Both the position numbers and the translations under genes were made by a program. This document shows positions 7,784-15,369 of a stretch of DNA of 59,066 nucleotides, in pieces. Under the pieces are notes generated by a model. The model saw only the letters and a program-made list of their open reading frames with translations, was not told the origin of the DNA and made no database searches. This stretch comes from Pseudomonas aylmerensis (GTDB lineage Bacteria; Pseudomonadota; Gammaproteobacteria; Pseudomonadales; Pseudomonadaceae), in contig NZ_MAUE01000032.1 in assembly GCF_001702265.1 (NCBI RefSeq), positions 30,963-90,028 on the forward strand, written 5' to 3'. The stretch's first letter is position 1. Each line of letters starts with the position of its first letter.

Positions 7784-9109
7784 CTATGCGGCCTCCTGGA
7801 AGTCCATTTCCGGCGGCTGTCGGGAGAAGCCGCGCGTGAGGAAACCCAGGTAAACCAGGCCGATCGCCAACCACACCAGGCCCAGGTAGATCGCCAGGTG
7901 GTCGAGGCTGATCATCAGCCACAGATCCGCCAGCAAGCCAATGGTCGGGAACACCAGGAACAGGATCAACTCACGGACACCACGCTGCTGGGCGCCGATC
8001 CAGTAGTGAAAAATCACCGACAGGTTCACCAGGCTGAACGCCAGGAACGCGCCGAAGTTGATGAACGATGTGGAGGTGGTCACGTCCAGCTTCAACGCCA
8101 GCAGCGCCACCGCTGCACACAGCAGGATACTGTTGACCGGCGTGCCGAACCGCGCATGCAAGGTGCCGAAGAAAGACTTGGGCAACACGCCGTCGCGGCC
8201 CATCGCAAACAGCAGGCGCGAACCACTGGCCTGGGCCGACAGCCCCGAGGCGAACTGGCCGACGATCAGGCCGATCAGGAAGATCGACACGAACAGGTCG
8301 CCGCCGATGTTGCGCGCGATTTCATACGCCGCCGAATCGACATTGGCGAATTCGAAGGACGGATGGGCGATCTGCACAAAATAGGACACCGCCACGAAAA
8401 TCAGCCCGCCGATCAGCGTGATCAACATGATCGCCCGCGGGATGGTGCGGCGAGGGTCGCGGGTTTCTTCGGTGAGGGTGCTGACCGCGTCAAAACCCAG
8501 GAACGAATAGCAGGCGATGGCGGCGCCGCTCATGATCAGCGGCATCTGCATCTGGCCGTTGAAGAACGGGGCGACGGTCCACAAGGGCTTGCTCGCATCA
8601 CCGCCGATGTAGTGGATGCACAGCGCGACAAACGCGATCAGCACCAGAAACTGCACCAGCATCAGCAACGCGTTGATGCCATTCGCCAGCTTGAGGCCAA
8701 TGATGTTGATGACGCTGGTGATGCCGATAAACGCCAGCACCCAGACCCATTGCGGCACCGCAGGGAACGCCGAGTTGAGGTACGCCGCGCCGATCAGCCA
8801 GATGGCCATGGGCAGGAACAGGTAATCGAGCAACACCGCCCAGCCGGCGATAAAGCCCAGCTTGGGGCTGATCGCCTTGCGCACGTAGCTGTAGGCGGAA
8901 CCGGCCACCGGGAACGCCGAGGCCATGCGCCCGTAGCTCATGGCGGTAAAGAACATTGCCACCAGCGCTGCCAGGTAGGCGGCAGGGACCATGCCGGCGG
9001 TGGATTGCGCGAGGATGCCGAAGGTGCCGAGCACAATGATCGGCGTCATATAGGCGATGCCAAACAGCACCACCGACCCTAATGACAGGGTGCGTTGCAA
9101 ACGAGCCAT
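7784..9109 (-). CDS. APC-family amino acid/polyamine permease (PuuP-like)
   Basis: 441 residues with about twelve hydrophobic segments. The start MARLQRTLSLGSVVLFGIAY, then GTFGILAQSTAG, resembles PuuP-type putrescine importers. LGFDAVSTLTEETRDPRRTI is the conserved APC loop after TM6. It should sit in the inner membrane and import a small amine or amino acid with protons. A nitrilase-family amidase and a LuxR regulator lie upstream, separated by a REPIN. That context fits uptake of an amine or amide for catabolism, but substrate is an inference. GGAGA precedes the ATG. Confidence 0.82.
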   Translation of the reverse strand: MARLQRTLSLGSVVLFGIAYMTPIIVLGTFGILAQSTAGMVPAAYLAALVAMFFTAMSYGRMASAFPVAGSAYSYVRKAISPKLGFIAGWAVLLDYLFLPMAIWLIGAAYLNSAFPAVPQWVWVLAFIGITSVINIIGLKLANGINALLMLVQFLVLIAFVALCIHYIGGDASKPLWTVAPFFNGQMQMPLIMSGAAIACYSFLGFDAVSTLTEETRDPRRTIPRAIMLITLIGGLIFVAVSYFVQIAHPSFEFANVDSAAYEIARNIGGDLFVSIFLIGLIVGQFASGLSAQASGSRLLFAMGRDGVLPKSFFGTLHARFGTPVNSILLCAAVALLALKLDVTTSTSFINFGAFLAFSLVNLSVIFHYWIGAQQRGVRELILFLVFPTIGLLADLWLMISLDHLAIYLGLVWLAIGLVYLGFLTRGFSRQPPEMDFQEAA

Positions 9110-9231
9110 GAGCGATTCTCCGCTGATTTATTAGATTTATGGCAGAACTGAAGTCGGTGAAGCGGACGTCTTTTTTCTTATGGTCAAACCGATTTACAAG
9201 GCCAAGCCATTGATAGGCCCAGCCGTTTTAT

Positions 9232-9351
9232 TGTGGCGAGCGGGCTTGCCCCGCGTTGGGCTGCGCAGCAGCCCCCATTGCGTTCAGCGCATTTCTCCAG
9301 ACAACCCGCGGTGGCAGGTTTTGGGGCCGCAGGGCAAGCCCGCTCGCCACA
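9232..9351. repeat. REPIN-like inverted repeat
   Basis: TGTGGCGAGCGGGCTTGCCC (from 9232) is mirrored by GGGCAAGCCCGCTCGCCACA (9332-9351). The arms are separated by ~76 bp of mostly unpaired sequence. This is the classic arrangement of paired REP palindromes in fluorescent pseudomonads. It lies between the permease and the nitrilase gene. Confidence 0.88.
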
Positions 9352-9360
9352 GGAGCTCCA

Positions 9361-10182
9361 TCAGTTTCCAGGGATCAGCAGCTCGCGCGTGCCGTCAGGG
9401 TGCTCAATCACCTCACCGGGCAATTTCAAGCGTTGGTCATCCAGGTAGCGGTAGTCCTTGCGCGCCGCCTCCAGCTGGTCGAGGTCCAGCTCGACGGTAA
9501 ATTGCCCCGCCTCGCGCCCGGCTTCGAACAGCAAGGTGCCGAACGGGTCCACCAGGGCGCTGCCGCCGGCGAACAGCAGGCCGCCATCACCCTCCTCCAC
9601 GCGGTTGACCATCAGCGCAAACGCCTGGTTTTCCTGGGCCCGAGCCATGATCGCGGTGCGGTGCGTGGGGCCGTACGGGTCCATGTTGCCGTTGGTGACG
9701 ATCAGCAATTCAGCACCCAGCTGCGCATTCGCACGGGCGCTTTCCGGGAACTCGATGTCGTAGCAGATCAGCAGGCCCACGCGTACGCCGTTCCACACGC
9801 AGGTGGCGTAGCGATCGCCCGGGGTGAACACGCCACGGTCCGAGGCCCACAGGTGGGTCTTGCGATAACGCAGCGCGATGCCTTCGGGGGTGATCAGCAA
9901 GGTGGTGTTATAGAATTGGCCGCCGTCACTCTCGGCCATGCCGATCACCACCGCGATATCGCGCGCCTGGGCGGCCTGGATAATCGCCTGCACAGTAGGG
10001 CCATCCACCGGCTCGGCGATGGCGGCGACGGTCTCGGCTGTCGGGAAGCCCATGAGGTGGGTTTCCGGGAATACGATCAGTTGCGTGTCGCTTGCACTTG
10101 CAGCAATCGCCGCCAACGCGCGCTCAAGGTTGTAAGCTGTGCCGTTATCGCGGACTGCCAACTGGGCAAATTCGACCTTCAT
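9361..10182 (-). CDS. Carbon-nitrogen hydrolase (nitrilase superfamily amidase)
   Basis: 273 residues covering the whole CN-hydrolase domain. The catalytic triad is visible: Glu in FPETHLMGFP, Lys in YRKTHLW and Cys in LLICYDIEFPE. The family hydrolyses amides, nitriles or N-carbamoyl groups. The short form with LICYDIEFPE is more typical of aliphatic or omega-amidases than of true nitrilases. No signal peptide, so cytoplasmic. The ATG at 10182 gives MKVEFAQLAVRD, the normal start. Divergent from a LuxR regulator (93 bp between starts) and followed by a PuuP-like permease, suggesting a small amide or amine utilisation locus. Confidence 0.88.
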   Translation of the reverse strand: MKVEFAQLAVRDNGTAYNLERALAAIAASASDTQLIVFPETHLMGFPTAETVAAIAEPVDGPTVQAIIQAAQARDIAVVIGMAESDGGQFYNTTLLITPEGIALRYRKTHLWASDRGVFTPGDRYATCVWNGVRVGLLICYDIEFPESARANAQLGAELLIVTNGNMDPYGPTHRTAIMARAQENQAFALMVNRVEEGDGGLLFAGGSALVDPFGTLLFEAGREAGQFTVELDLDQLEAARKDYRYLDDQRLKLPGEVIEHPDGTRELLIPGN

Positions 10183-10207
10183 GGGACATCCTGTGGTTTT
10201 ATCTGTG

Positions 10208-10220
10208 GCGCAGTATGCGC
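10208..10220. promoter_or_regulatory. Short palindrome GCGCA-GTA-TGCGC
   Basis: A 5-3-5 palindrome in the 93-bp gap between the divergent nitrilase and LuxR genes. The position suits a shared operator, but it is short and GC-rich. Confidence 0.3.
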
Positions 10221-10275
10221 AGCCGCACACGCCGGGGAAATCACGCCGCCGGGGTAACCCTATGGGGGTAGACGA

Positions 10276-11040
10276 ATGACCGTTTCGCTGCAAGACATCG
10301 CCTGGCACCGTTCAGTCGGGCAAATGATAGACGCCCTCGACCAGGCCAACTTCTGGACCCAACTGGTGCGCCTGCTCGACCAGTACGTGCCGTTCGACAG
10401 TTGGGTGGTGTTGCTGTTCAGCAGCGAGCACCGCCCGCTGGTGTTCGCCGAATGCCCGGGCGCCGACGGTACCCCGGACCATTTGTTCCAGGATTATCTC
10501 AACGGCCTCTACCTGCTCGACCCTTTCTATATCGCCAGCCGCGAGCACTCGCACACCGGCCTGTTACGCCTGGCTGAAGTGGCGCCGGAGCATTTCGAAC
10601 TCACCGAGTACTACCAGCGTTACTTCCGCCTCAATGTGGTGGCCGATGAAATTCAGTTCAATTGCCACCTGCCGGACGGGCGCACCCTGTGCCTCTCCCT
10701 GGGCTCGAAGCAGCGTTTCGAACCGCAGCAGATTGCCCTGCTGTCGCTGATCCAGCCCTGGGTGCTGAGCCTGCTGCGCCAGCGCCTGCCCTTTGAACTT
10801 AACCAGGTCAGCACGCCCCAGCCGCCGATCCAGAATGACGACTGGGGTGCCCAACTCACCGCCCGCGAGCTGGACGTGGGCCGCCTGATGCTCAGCGGCT
10901 GCTCCAGCAAAGAGATCGCGCGCAAGCTGGAAATCTCGGTGGAAACCGTGAAAGTCCATAAGAAGCACATGTACAGCAAGCTGGGGATCAAATCCCAGTC
11001 GGAGCTGTTCTCTATTTTCCTGCAAGCGCAGCGGAACTAG
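10276..11040 (+). CDS. LuxR-family transcriptional regulator
   Basis: 254 residues. The C-terminal LuxR helix-turn-helix (~190-250) starts LTARELDVGRLMLSGCSSKE and continues IARKLEISVETVKVHKKHMY. The N-terminal ~170 residues form a GAF-like sensor region with many aromatics, not the canonical acyl-homoserine-lactone domain. Divergent from the nitrilase-amidase, so control of that gene and the permease is the obvious guess. Its last 29 bp overlap the end of the convergent hrp-box gene (11012-11040). No receiver domain, so it likely responds to a ligand. Confidence 0.87.
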   Translation: MTVSLQDIAWHRSVGQMIDALDQANFWTQLVRLLDQYVPFDSWVVLLFSSEHRPLVFAECPGADGTPDHLFQDYLNGLYLLDPFYIASREHSHTGLLRLAEVAPEHFELTEYYQRYFRLNVVADEIQFNCHLPDGRTLCLSLGSKQRFEPQQIALLSLIQPWVLSLLRQRLPFELNQVSTPQPPIQNDDWGAQLTARELDVGRLMLSGCSSKEIARKLEISVETVKVHKKHMYSKLGIKSQSELFSIFLQAQRN

Positions 11041-11593
11041 CCGCGACGCCCCTCACGGAGTGGGACAGCGCCAGCGTCGACTTGACCGAGTCGGGCGTGG
11101 ATTCGTTATGGGCCACCGCTTGCGAGTAGCCATCGGCAACCGCCATCCAATCGCCCCTCGCAGCCCCCAGAGCCGCCGTGGCCAGGCCCGTCTGCAGGGT
11201 TTTATCAACACCGTTTATCATCCCCGCCAACGCGCCGCTCAAGCTGCCGTCGGACTTTTCCACCCCATGGAGCATGTTGCTCAAGCCGGGAATAAACCAG
11301 GTGTTGCGAGCAACGTCGCCCGCCGCCTTTTGTAGCCCAGTGCGCTCGGCGCCTCCCGGCATTTGCGCTGATGCGGCCCGTGGATGGTGGCCCGATGAAG
11401 ACGAGAATTGCTGGTCGAGCCTGGACCTGACCAAGGGGTTGTCATTGCGCAAGCCAGACGGAAATTGGCGATGGGTCGGTGTGATGAACGGCTCACGCCC
11501 GGAAGCCACTTGAGGCGCAGCAGGACGCGCCTCCGGCGCCTGGGTCAGGCGTGTCAGGAGATCCACCGCAGTCAGGGCAGTATTGATATTCAT
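11012..11593 (-). CDS. Unknown protein behind an hrp box; candidate type III secreted protein
   Basis: 193 residues, family not recognised. It starts MNINTALTAVDLLTRLTQ, then an Ala/Pro/Arg-rich stretch, a Ser/His-rich patch (QQFSSSSGHHPRAAS, ~61-75) and a C-terminal half rich in Ala/Gly with repeated amphipathic segments (GSLSGALAGMINGVDKTLQ). There are no Cys residues, no Sec signal and no membrane segment. Ile at position 3, no acidic residue in the first ten and a Ser/Pro/Ala-rich first ~60 positions are usual for Pseudomonas type III effectors. An hrp box lies 38 bp before the ATG. From memory, the SGALxG segment weakly recalls HopAA1-type effectors; this is not secure. Its 3' end overlaps the convergent LuxR gene by 29 bp. 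Confidence 0.7.
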   Translation of the reverse strand: MNINTALTAVDLLTRLTQAPEARPAAPQVASGREPFITPTHRQFPSGLRNDNPLVRSRLDQQFSSSSGHHPRAASAQMPGGAERTGLQKAAGDVARNTWFIPGLSNMLHGVEKSDGSLSGALAGMINGVDKTLQTGLATAALGAARGDWMAVADGYSQAVAHNESTPDSVKSTLALSHSVRGVAASSAALAGK

Positions 11594-11631
11594 GGTCGGC
11601 TCACTTTGGGAGAGGTTGAGGAACGTGTGTT

Positions 11632-11660
11632 TAAGTGGCTCGGGGCAACCGATGAGTTCC
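11632..11660 (-). promoter_or_regulatory. hrp box (HrpL/ECF sigma promoter)
   Basis: On the minus strand the sequence is GGAACT, 16 bases, then CCACTTA. This matches GGAACC/T-N15-17-CCACNNA exactly. The 3' element ends 38 bp upstream of the ATG of the 193-aa gene, the usual distance for HrpL-driven effector genes. No hrpL or type III apparatus gene is in the window. Confidence 0.75.
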
Positions 11661-11771
11661 GCGCGCCAACCCCTCTGAAATGGGCCTCTGCGCGCTCAAA
11701 CCTTGTCCACGGTTTCGCAACAGGCGCAGAATGGGTGATCGACCTTCAGAGTTGAACCAAGGAAAAACCGT

Positions 11772-13391
11772 ATGAGCCTGTCCTTGTTAAGCCGTTACGC
11801 GTTCTTTGCTGCCTGTGTCATTTTCACCCTCGCCAGCCTCCCTTTTATCGAACATGAATGGCTGTGGCCCATCACCCTGGTCACCGGTGTACTGAGCCTG
11901 ATCGGTCTGTTCGACCTGCTGCAAAGCCCCCACGCGGTGCGCCGCAACTACCCGATCCTGGGCAATATCCGTTACCTGGTGGAAGCCATCCGCCCGGAAA
12001 TCCGTCAGTACCTGCTCGAGTCCGACAGCGACGCCCTGCCCTTCTCGCGGGCCCAACGTTCGCTGGTGTATTCGCGCGCCAAGAACGAAACCGCCGACAA
12101 ACCCTTCGGCACGCTGATCGACGTGTACCAATCGGGCTTCGAATTCATCGGCCACTCCATGCGCCCCGCGCCGCTGAGCGACCCCAGCGCATTTCGCGTG
12201 ATGGTTGGCGGCCCGCAGTGCACGCAGCCGTACTCGGCCTCGGTGTTCAATATCTCGGCGATGAGCTTTGGCTCGTTGAGCGCCAACGCCATCCGCGCGC
12301 TGAACCAGGGCGCCAAGCTCGGCAACTTTGCCCACGACACCGGCGAAGGCAGCATCAGCCCTTATCACCGCGAAAACGGCGGCGACCTGACCTGGGAACT
12401 GGGCAGCGGCTATTTCGGCTGCCGCACCAGCGACGGGCGCTTCGACCCCGAGCGCTTCGCCGTGCAGGCACAGAACCCGCAAGTGCGCATGATCGAAATC
12501 AAGATGAGCCAGGGTGCCAAGCCGGGCCACGGCGGGATTCTGCCCAAGCACAAAGTCACCCAGGAAATCGCCGATACCCGCGGCATCCTGATGGGCGAAG
12601 ACTGCATCTCGCCGTCACGTCACAGTGCCTTCTCCACCCCGGTCGAAATGATGCAGTTCATCGCGCAGTTGCGTGAACTGTCCGGCGGCAAACCGGTGGG
12701 CTTCAAATTCTGCCTGGGTCACCCGTGGGAGTTCATGGGCATCGCCAAGGCCATGCTCGAAACCGGCATCCTCCCGGACTTTATCGTGGTCGACGGCAAG
12801 GAAGGCGGCACCGGTGCCGCGCCGGTAGAGTTCACCGACCATATCGGCGTGCCGCTGCGTGAAGGCCTGCTGTTCGTGCACAACACCCTGGTGGGCCTGA
12901 ACCTGCGTGACAAGATCAAGCTCGGCGCCAGCGGCAAGATCGTCAGCGCCTTCGATATCGCCAGCGTCCTGGCCATCGGTGCCGACTGGGCCAACTCGGC
13001 GCGTGGCTTCATGTTTGCCATTGGTTGCATCCAGTCGCAAAGCTGCCACACCAACAAATGCCCCACCGGCGTCGCGACCCAGGACCCGCTGCGCCAGCGC
13101 GCCCTGGTGGTACCGGACAAGGCTCAGCGCGTGTTCAACTTCCATCGCAACACGCTTAAAGCCTTGGCTGAAATGCTCGCGGCAGCCGGCCTGGATCATC
13201 CGTCGCAGCTCTCGGCCAAACACCTGGTGCGGCGCATGTCGGCCACCGAAATCAAGCTGTTCTCGCAGTTGCACGTGTTCCTCAAGCCTGGCGAATTGCT
13301 CACCGGCGAAGTGAACGGCGAGTTCTACTCGCGCATGTGGCAGATGGCGCGGGCCGATAGTTTTGAGCCGAATGAAATCGCGGCTGCCTGA
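11772..13391 (+). CDS. FMN-binding glutamate synthase family protein (GltB2-like)
   Basis: 539 residues. The N-terminus has two hydrophobic segments (FFAACVIFTLASLPF and ITLVTGVLSLIGLFDLL), unlike soluble glutamate synthase. The central and C-terminal parts match the FMN domain of GOGAT: SAMSFGSLSANAIRALNQGA, GEGSISPYH, EIKMSQGAKPGHGG, DGKEGGTGAAP. CIQSQSCHTNKCPTG carries the three cysteines of the 3Fe-4S site. There is no glutaminase domain, so it is a stand-alone FMN/Fe-S oxidoreductase anchored to the membrane; the true reaction in Pseudomonas is unclear. AAGGA precedes the ATG. A small monooxygenase and a cupin follow at 21 and 62 bp and may be co-transcribed. Confidence 0.9.
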   Translation: MSLSLLSRYAFFAACVIFTLASLPFIEHEWLWPITLVTGVLSLIGLFDLLQSPHAVRRNYPILGNIRYLVEAIRPEIRQYLLESDSDALPFSRAQRSLVYSRAKNETADKPFGTLIDVYQSGFEFIGHSMRPAPLSDPSAFRVMVGGPQCTQPYSASVFNISAMSFGSLSANAIRALNQGAKLGNFAHDTGEGSISPYHRENGGDLTWELGSGYFGCRTSDGRFDPERFAVQAQNPQVRMIEIKMSQGAKPGHGGILPKHKVTQEIADTRGILMGEDCISPSRHSAFSTPVEMMQFIAQLRELSGGKPVGFKFCLGHPWEFMGIAKAMLETGILPDFIVVDGKEGGTGAAPVEFTDHIGVPLREGLLFVHNTLVGLNLRDKIKLGASGKIVSAFDIASVLAIGADWANSARGFMFAIGCIQSQSCHTNKCPTGVATQDPLRQRALVVPDKAQRVFNFHRNTLKALAEMLAAAGLDHPSQLSAKHLVRRMSATEIKLFSQLHVFLKPGELLTGEVNGEFYSRMWQMARADSFEPNEIAAA

Positions 13392-13412
13392 TGTTTTTAA
13401 CGGAACGATACG

Positions 13413-13697
13413 ATGCTGAAAGTGATTGCCGAAGACTTCATCAAACCTGAACACCTCGACACCGTGCGCCCCTGGTATGCAGAACTGGTGGAAAAAACCC
13501 GCCAGGAACCCCTGTGTATTGACTACGATCTGTTCGTCGACCAGAAAGACCCCGGGCACTTTATCTTTATCGAGCAATGGCCCGACCAGGCCGCTCTCGA
13601 TGCGCACTGCCAGACGGAACACTTCACCCGTCTGGTGCCGCAGATCAACCAATACGAAGCCAAACCCTGCCGGGTTTTGCTGATGGACACGTTCTAA
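13413..13697 (+). CDS. Small antibiotic-biosynthesis-type (quinol) monooxygenase
   Basis: 94 residues, one ABM ferredoxin-like domain. MLKVIAEDFIKPEHLDTVRP, then EPLCIDYDLFVD and FIFIEQWPDQAALDAHCQTE, is typical of YgiN-like quinol monooxygenases and related Dabb-fold proteins. Such proteins form dimers and need no cofactor; many act on quinols or aromatic polyketides, others are stress proteins without a known substrate. It starts 21 bp after the FMN enzyme, and the two probably form one transcript. Confidence 0.85.
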   Translation: MLKVIAEDFIKPEHLDTVRPWYAELVEKTRQEPLCIDYDLFVDQKDPGHFIFIEQWPDQAALDAHCQTEHFTRLVPQINQYEAKPCRVLLMDTF

Positions 13698-13759
13698 ACC
13701 ATCCACTTTCCTGCTGAACCGGACCACCGAACGGCATCGTTGAAACAAGGAGCTTCACC

Positions 13760-14056
13760 ATGCCGTTACTCGACTTCACCGCCCTTGCCGCCCAACTGCC
13801 GGACACCTGGAAATCCACCCGCGTGGGCCAGGTCGGCCCGGCGCGGATCAAGGTGTTGCGCATGGATGCACAGGCTTATGAAGAAGAAAGCCACGACTAC
13901 AACGAAGGGCTGTTGGTGATCGACGGCCTTTTGCGCCTGTCTATTGGCGAGGAGGCCATCGACGTCGGCGCCGGTCAGATGTACCTGGTTGAAGCCGGCA
14001 TCGCCCACGCGGTACTCGCCGGCAGCCAAGGCACGCTGGTGATCATCGACGTTTAA
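13760..14056 (+). CDS. Small cupin-domain protein
   Basis: 98 residues, a single cupin barrel. The metal-binding signature is partly altered: ESHDYNEGLLVIDGLLRLSI occupies motif 1 and AGIAHAVLAG motif 2, keeping His in SHDYNE and in IAHAV. AAGGAG precedes the ATG. It follows the monooxygenase gene by 62 bp in the same direction, so it may be part of the same transcript. No function can be assigned. Confidence 0.82.
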   Translation: MPLLDFTALAAQLPDTWKSTRVGQVGPARIKVLRMDAQAYEEESHDYNEGLLVIDGLLRLSIGEEAIDVGAGQMYLVEAGIAHAVLAGSQGTLVIIDV

Positions 14057-14199
14057 ACAAAGCGATGAGACATTCAGCAAAAAACTCAGCTTTGCAATTG
14101 CTTACAAATACCGCCAACCTGCGCCCGCCCGACGTACGGCTCGACTGAAGCCGTCGTCCACTTGTCATTACTAAACCCCTTGTTCAAGAGCCCGCTGCC

Positions 14200-15324
14200 A
14201 TGTTGAACGGACGCGACCCGCGCATCGATTTTTTTCGGGGCCTGGCGTTGATCTTTATTTTCTGGGATCACGTGCCCCACAACCCTCTGGGCCAGATCAC
14301 CTTGCGCAACTTCGGTTTCAGCGACGCGGCGGAAGTCTTCGTGTTCCTGGCCGGTTATGCGGCCGTGCTGGCCTACGGCAAGATCCTGCAGCGCGACGGT
14401 TATCTGATCGCCTGCGTGAAGATCTGGCGGCGCACCTGGGTGCTGTACGTGGTGCACATCTTCTTGCTGGCGATGCTGATGGGCATCGTGTTCTTCGCCA
14501 ACAGCCATGTGGAAACCCGCGACCTCGTTGAAGAGATGGGCTTGACGCACTTCGTCACTCATCCCCAGCAAGCCCTGGTGGATGAACTGCTGCTGCGCTT
14601 CAAACCCAACCTGATGGACCCGTTGCCGCTGTACATCGTGCTGCTGGGTTGCCTGCCGCTGGTGTTGCCGCTGCTGTTGCGCAAGACCTGGGCAGTGGTA
14701 GCTGTTTCGCTGACGGTGTACCTGCTGGCGCCGCATCTGGGCTGGAACCTGGCAGCGATTGCCGACGGCGTGTGGTATTTCAATCCGGTGACCTGGCAGT
14801 TGCTGTTTGTGCTGGGCGGCGCGGCGGCGATTCATGCCGGGCAACCCCGCCCTGTCAAGACTCGGCGCCTGTTGCGTCAGCCGTTGTTCGTCGCTGCGGC
14901 GGTGTATGCGCTGTTGGCGGGGGTTCTCACGCTCTCGTGGCGCTGGCCGGAAATCCACGACGCGCTGATGCCGTCGGCGCTCAGTGACCTGCTGTACCCC
15001 ATCAGCAAGACCGACCTGTCGCCGGTGCGTCTGCTGCACTTTCTGGCCCTGGCCTATGTCACCGCCAAGCTGCTACCCGGCCACGCCTGGACGCAAAACT
15101 GGCTGGCGCAGCAAACCTGCCGCATGGGCCGCTACTCCTTGGAGGTGTTCTGCCTGGGGGTGTTGCTGGCACCGCTGGCGGACATGATCAATGCGATCAC
15201 CGGCGATGCCTTCGCCATGCAAATCTTCACCGCATTGGTAGGCGCCGGGCTGATGGCGCTGCTGGGGGCCTGGCTGGATTTGAACAAACGGCTCACCCAA
15301 CCGGCGCCTCCCGCCACCGCCTGA
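14200..15324 (+). CDS. OpgC-domain membrane acyltransferase-like protein
   Basis: 374 residues with about ten hydrophobic helices. The N-terminus GRDPRIDFFRGLALIFIFWD, followed by HVPHNPLG and SDAAEVFVFLAGY, is the signature of the OpgC/acyltransferase-3-like family. E. coli OpgC succinylates periplasmic glucans. This copy stands alone, without opgG/H nearby, so the acceptor could be another surface glycan. Single gene, convergent with the ProY-like permease, with a shared terminator. Confidence 0.85.
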   Translation: MLNGRDPRIDFFRGLALIFIFWDHVPHNPLGQITLRNFGFSDAAEVFVFLAGYAAVLAYGKILQRDGYLIACVKIWRRTWVLYVVHIFLLAMLMGIVFFANSHVETRDLVEEMGLTHFVTHPQQALVDELLLRFKPNLMDPLPLYIVLLGCLPLVLPLLLRKTWAVVAVSLTVYLLAPHLGWNLAAIADGVWYFNPVTWQLLFVLGGAAAIHAGQPRPVKTRRLLRQPLFVAAAVYALLAGVLTLSWRWPEIHDALMPSALSDLLYPISKTDLSPVRLLHFLALAYVTAKLLPGHAWTQNWLAQQTCRMGRYSLEVFCLGVLLAPLADMINAITGDAFAMQIFTALVGAGLMALLGAWLDLNKRLTQPAPPATA

Positions 15325-15326
15325 AA

Positions 15327-15356
15327 AACAAAAAGCCCCGAAAGGGGCTTTTTGTT
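15327..15356. terminator. Bidirectional Rho-independent terminator
   Basis: AAAAAGCCCC-GAAA-GGGGCTTTTT forms a perfect stem with a GAAA tetraloop. The flanking A and T runs give a U-tract in both directions. It separates the convergent OpgC-like and permease genes. Confidence 0.93.
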
Positions 15357-15369
15357 GAGCGCAGGAAAC

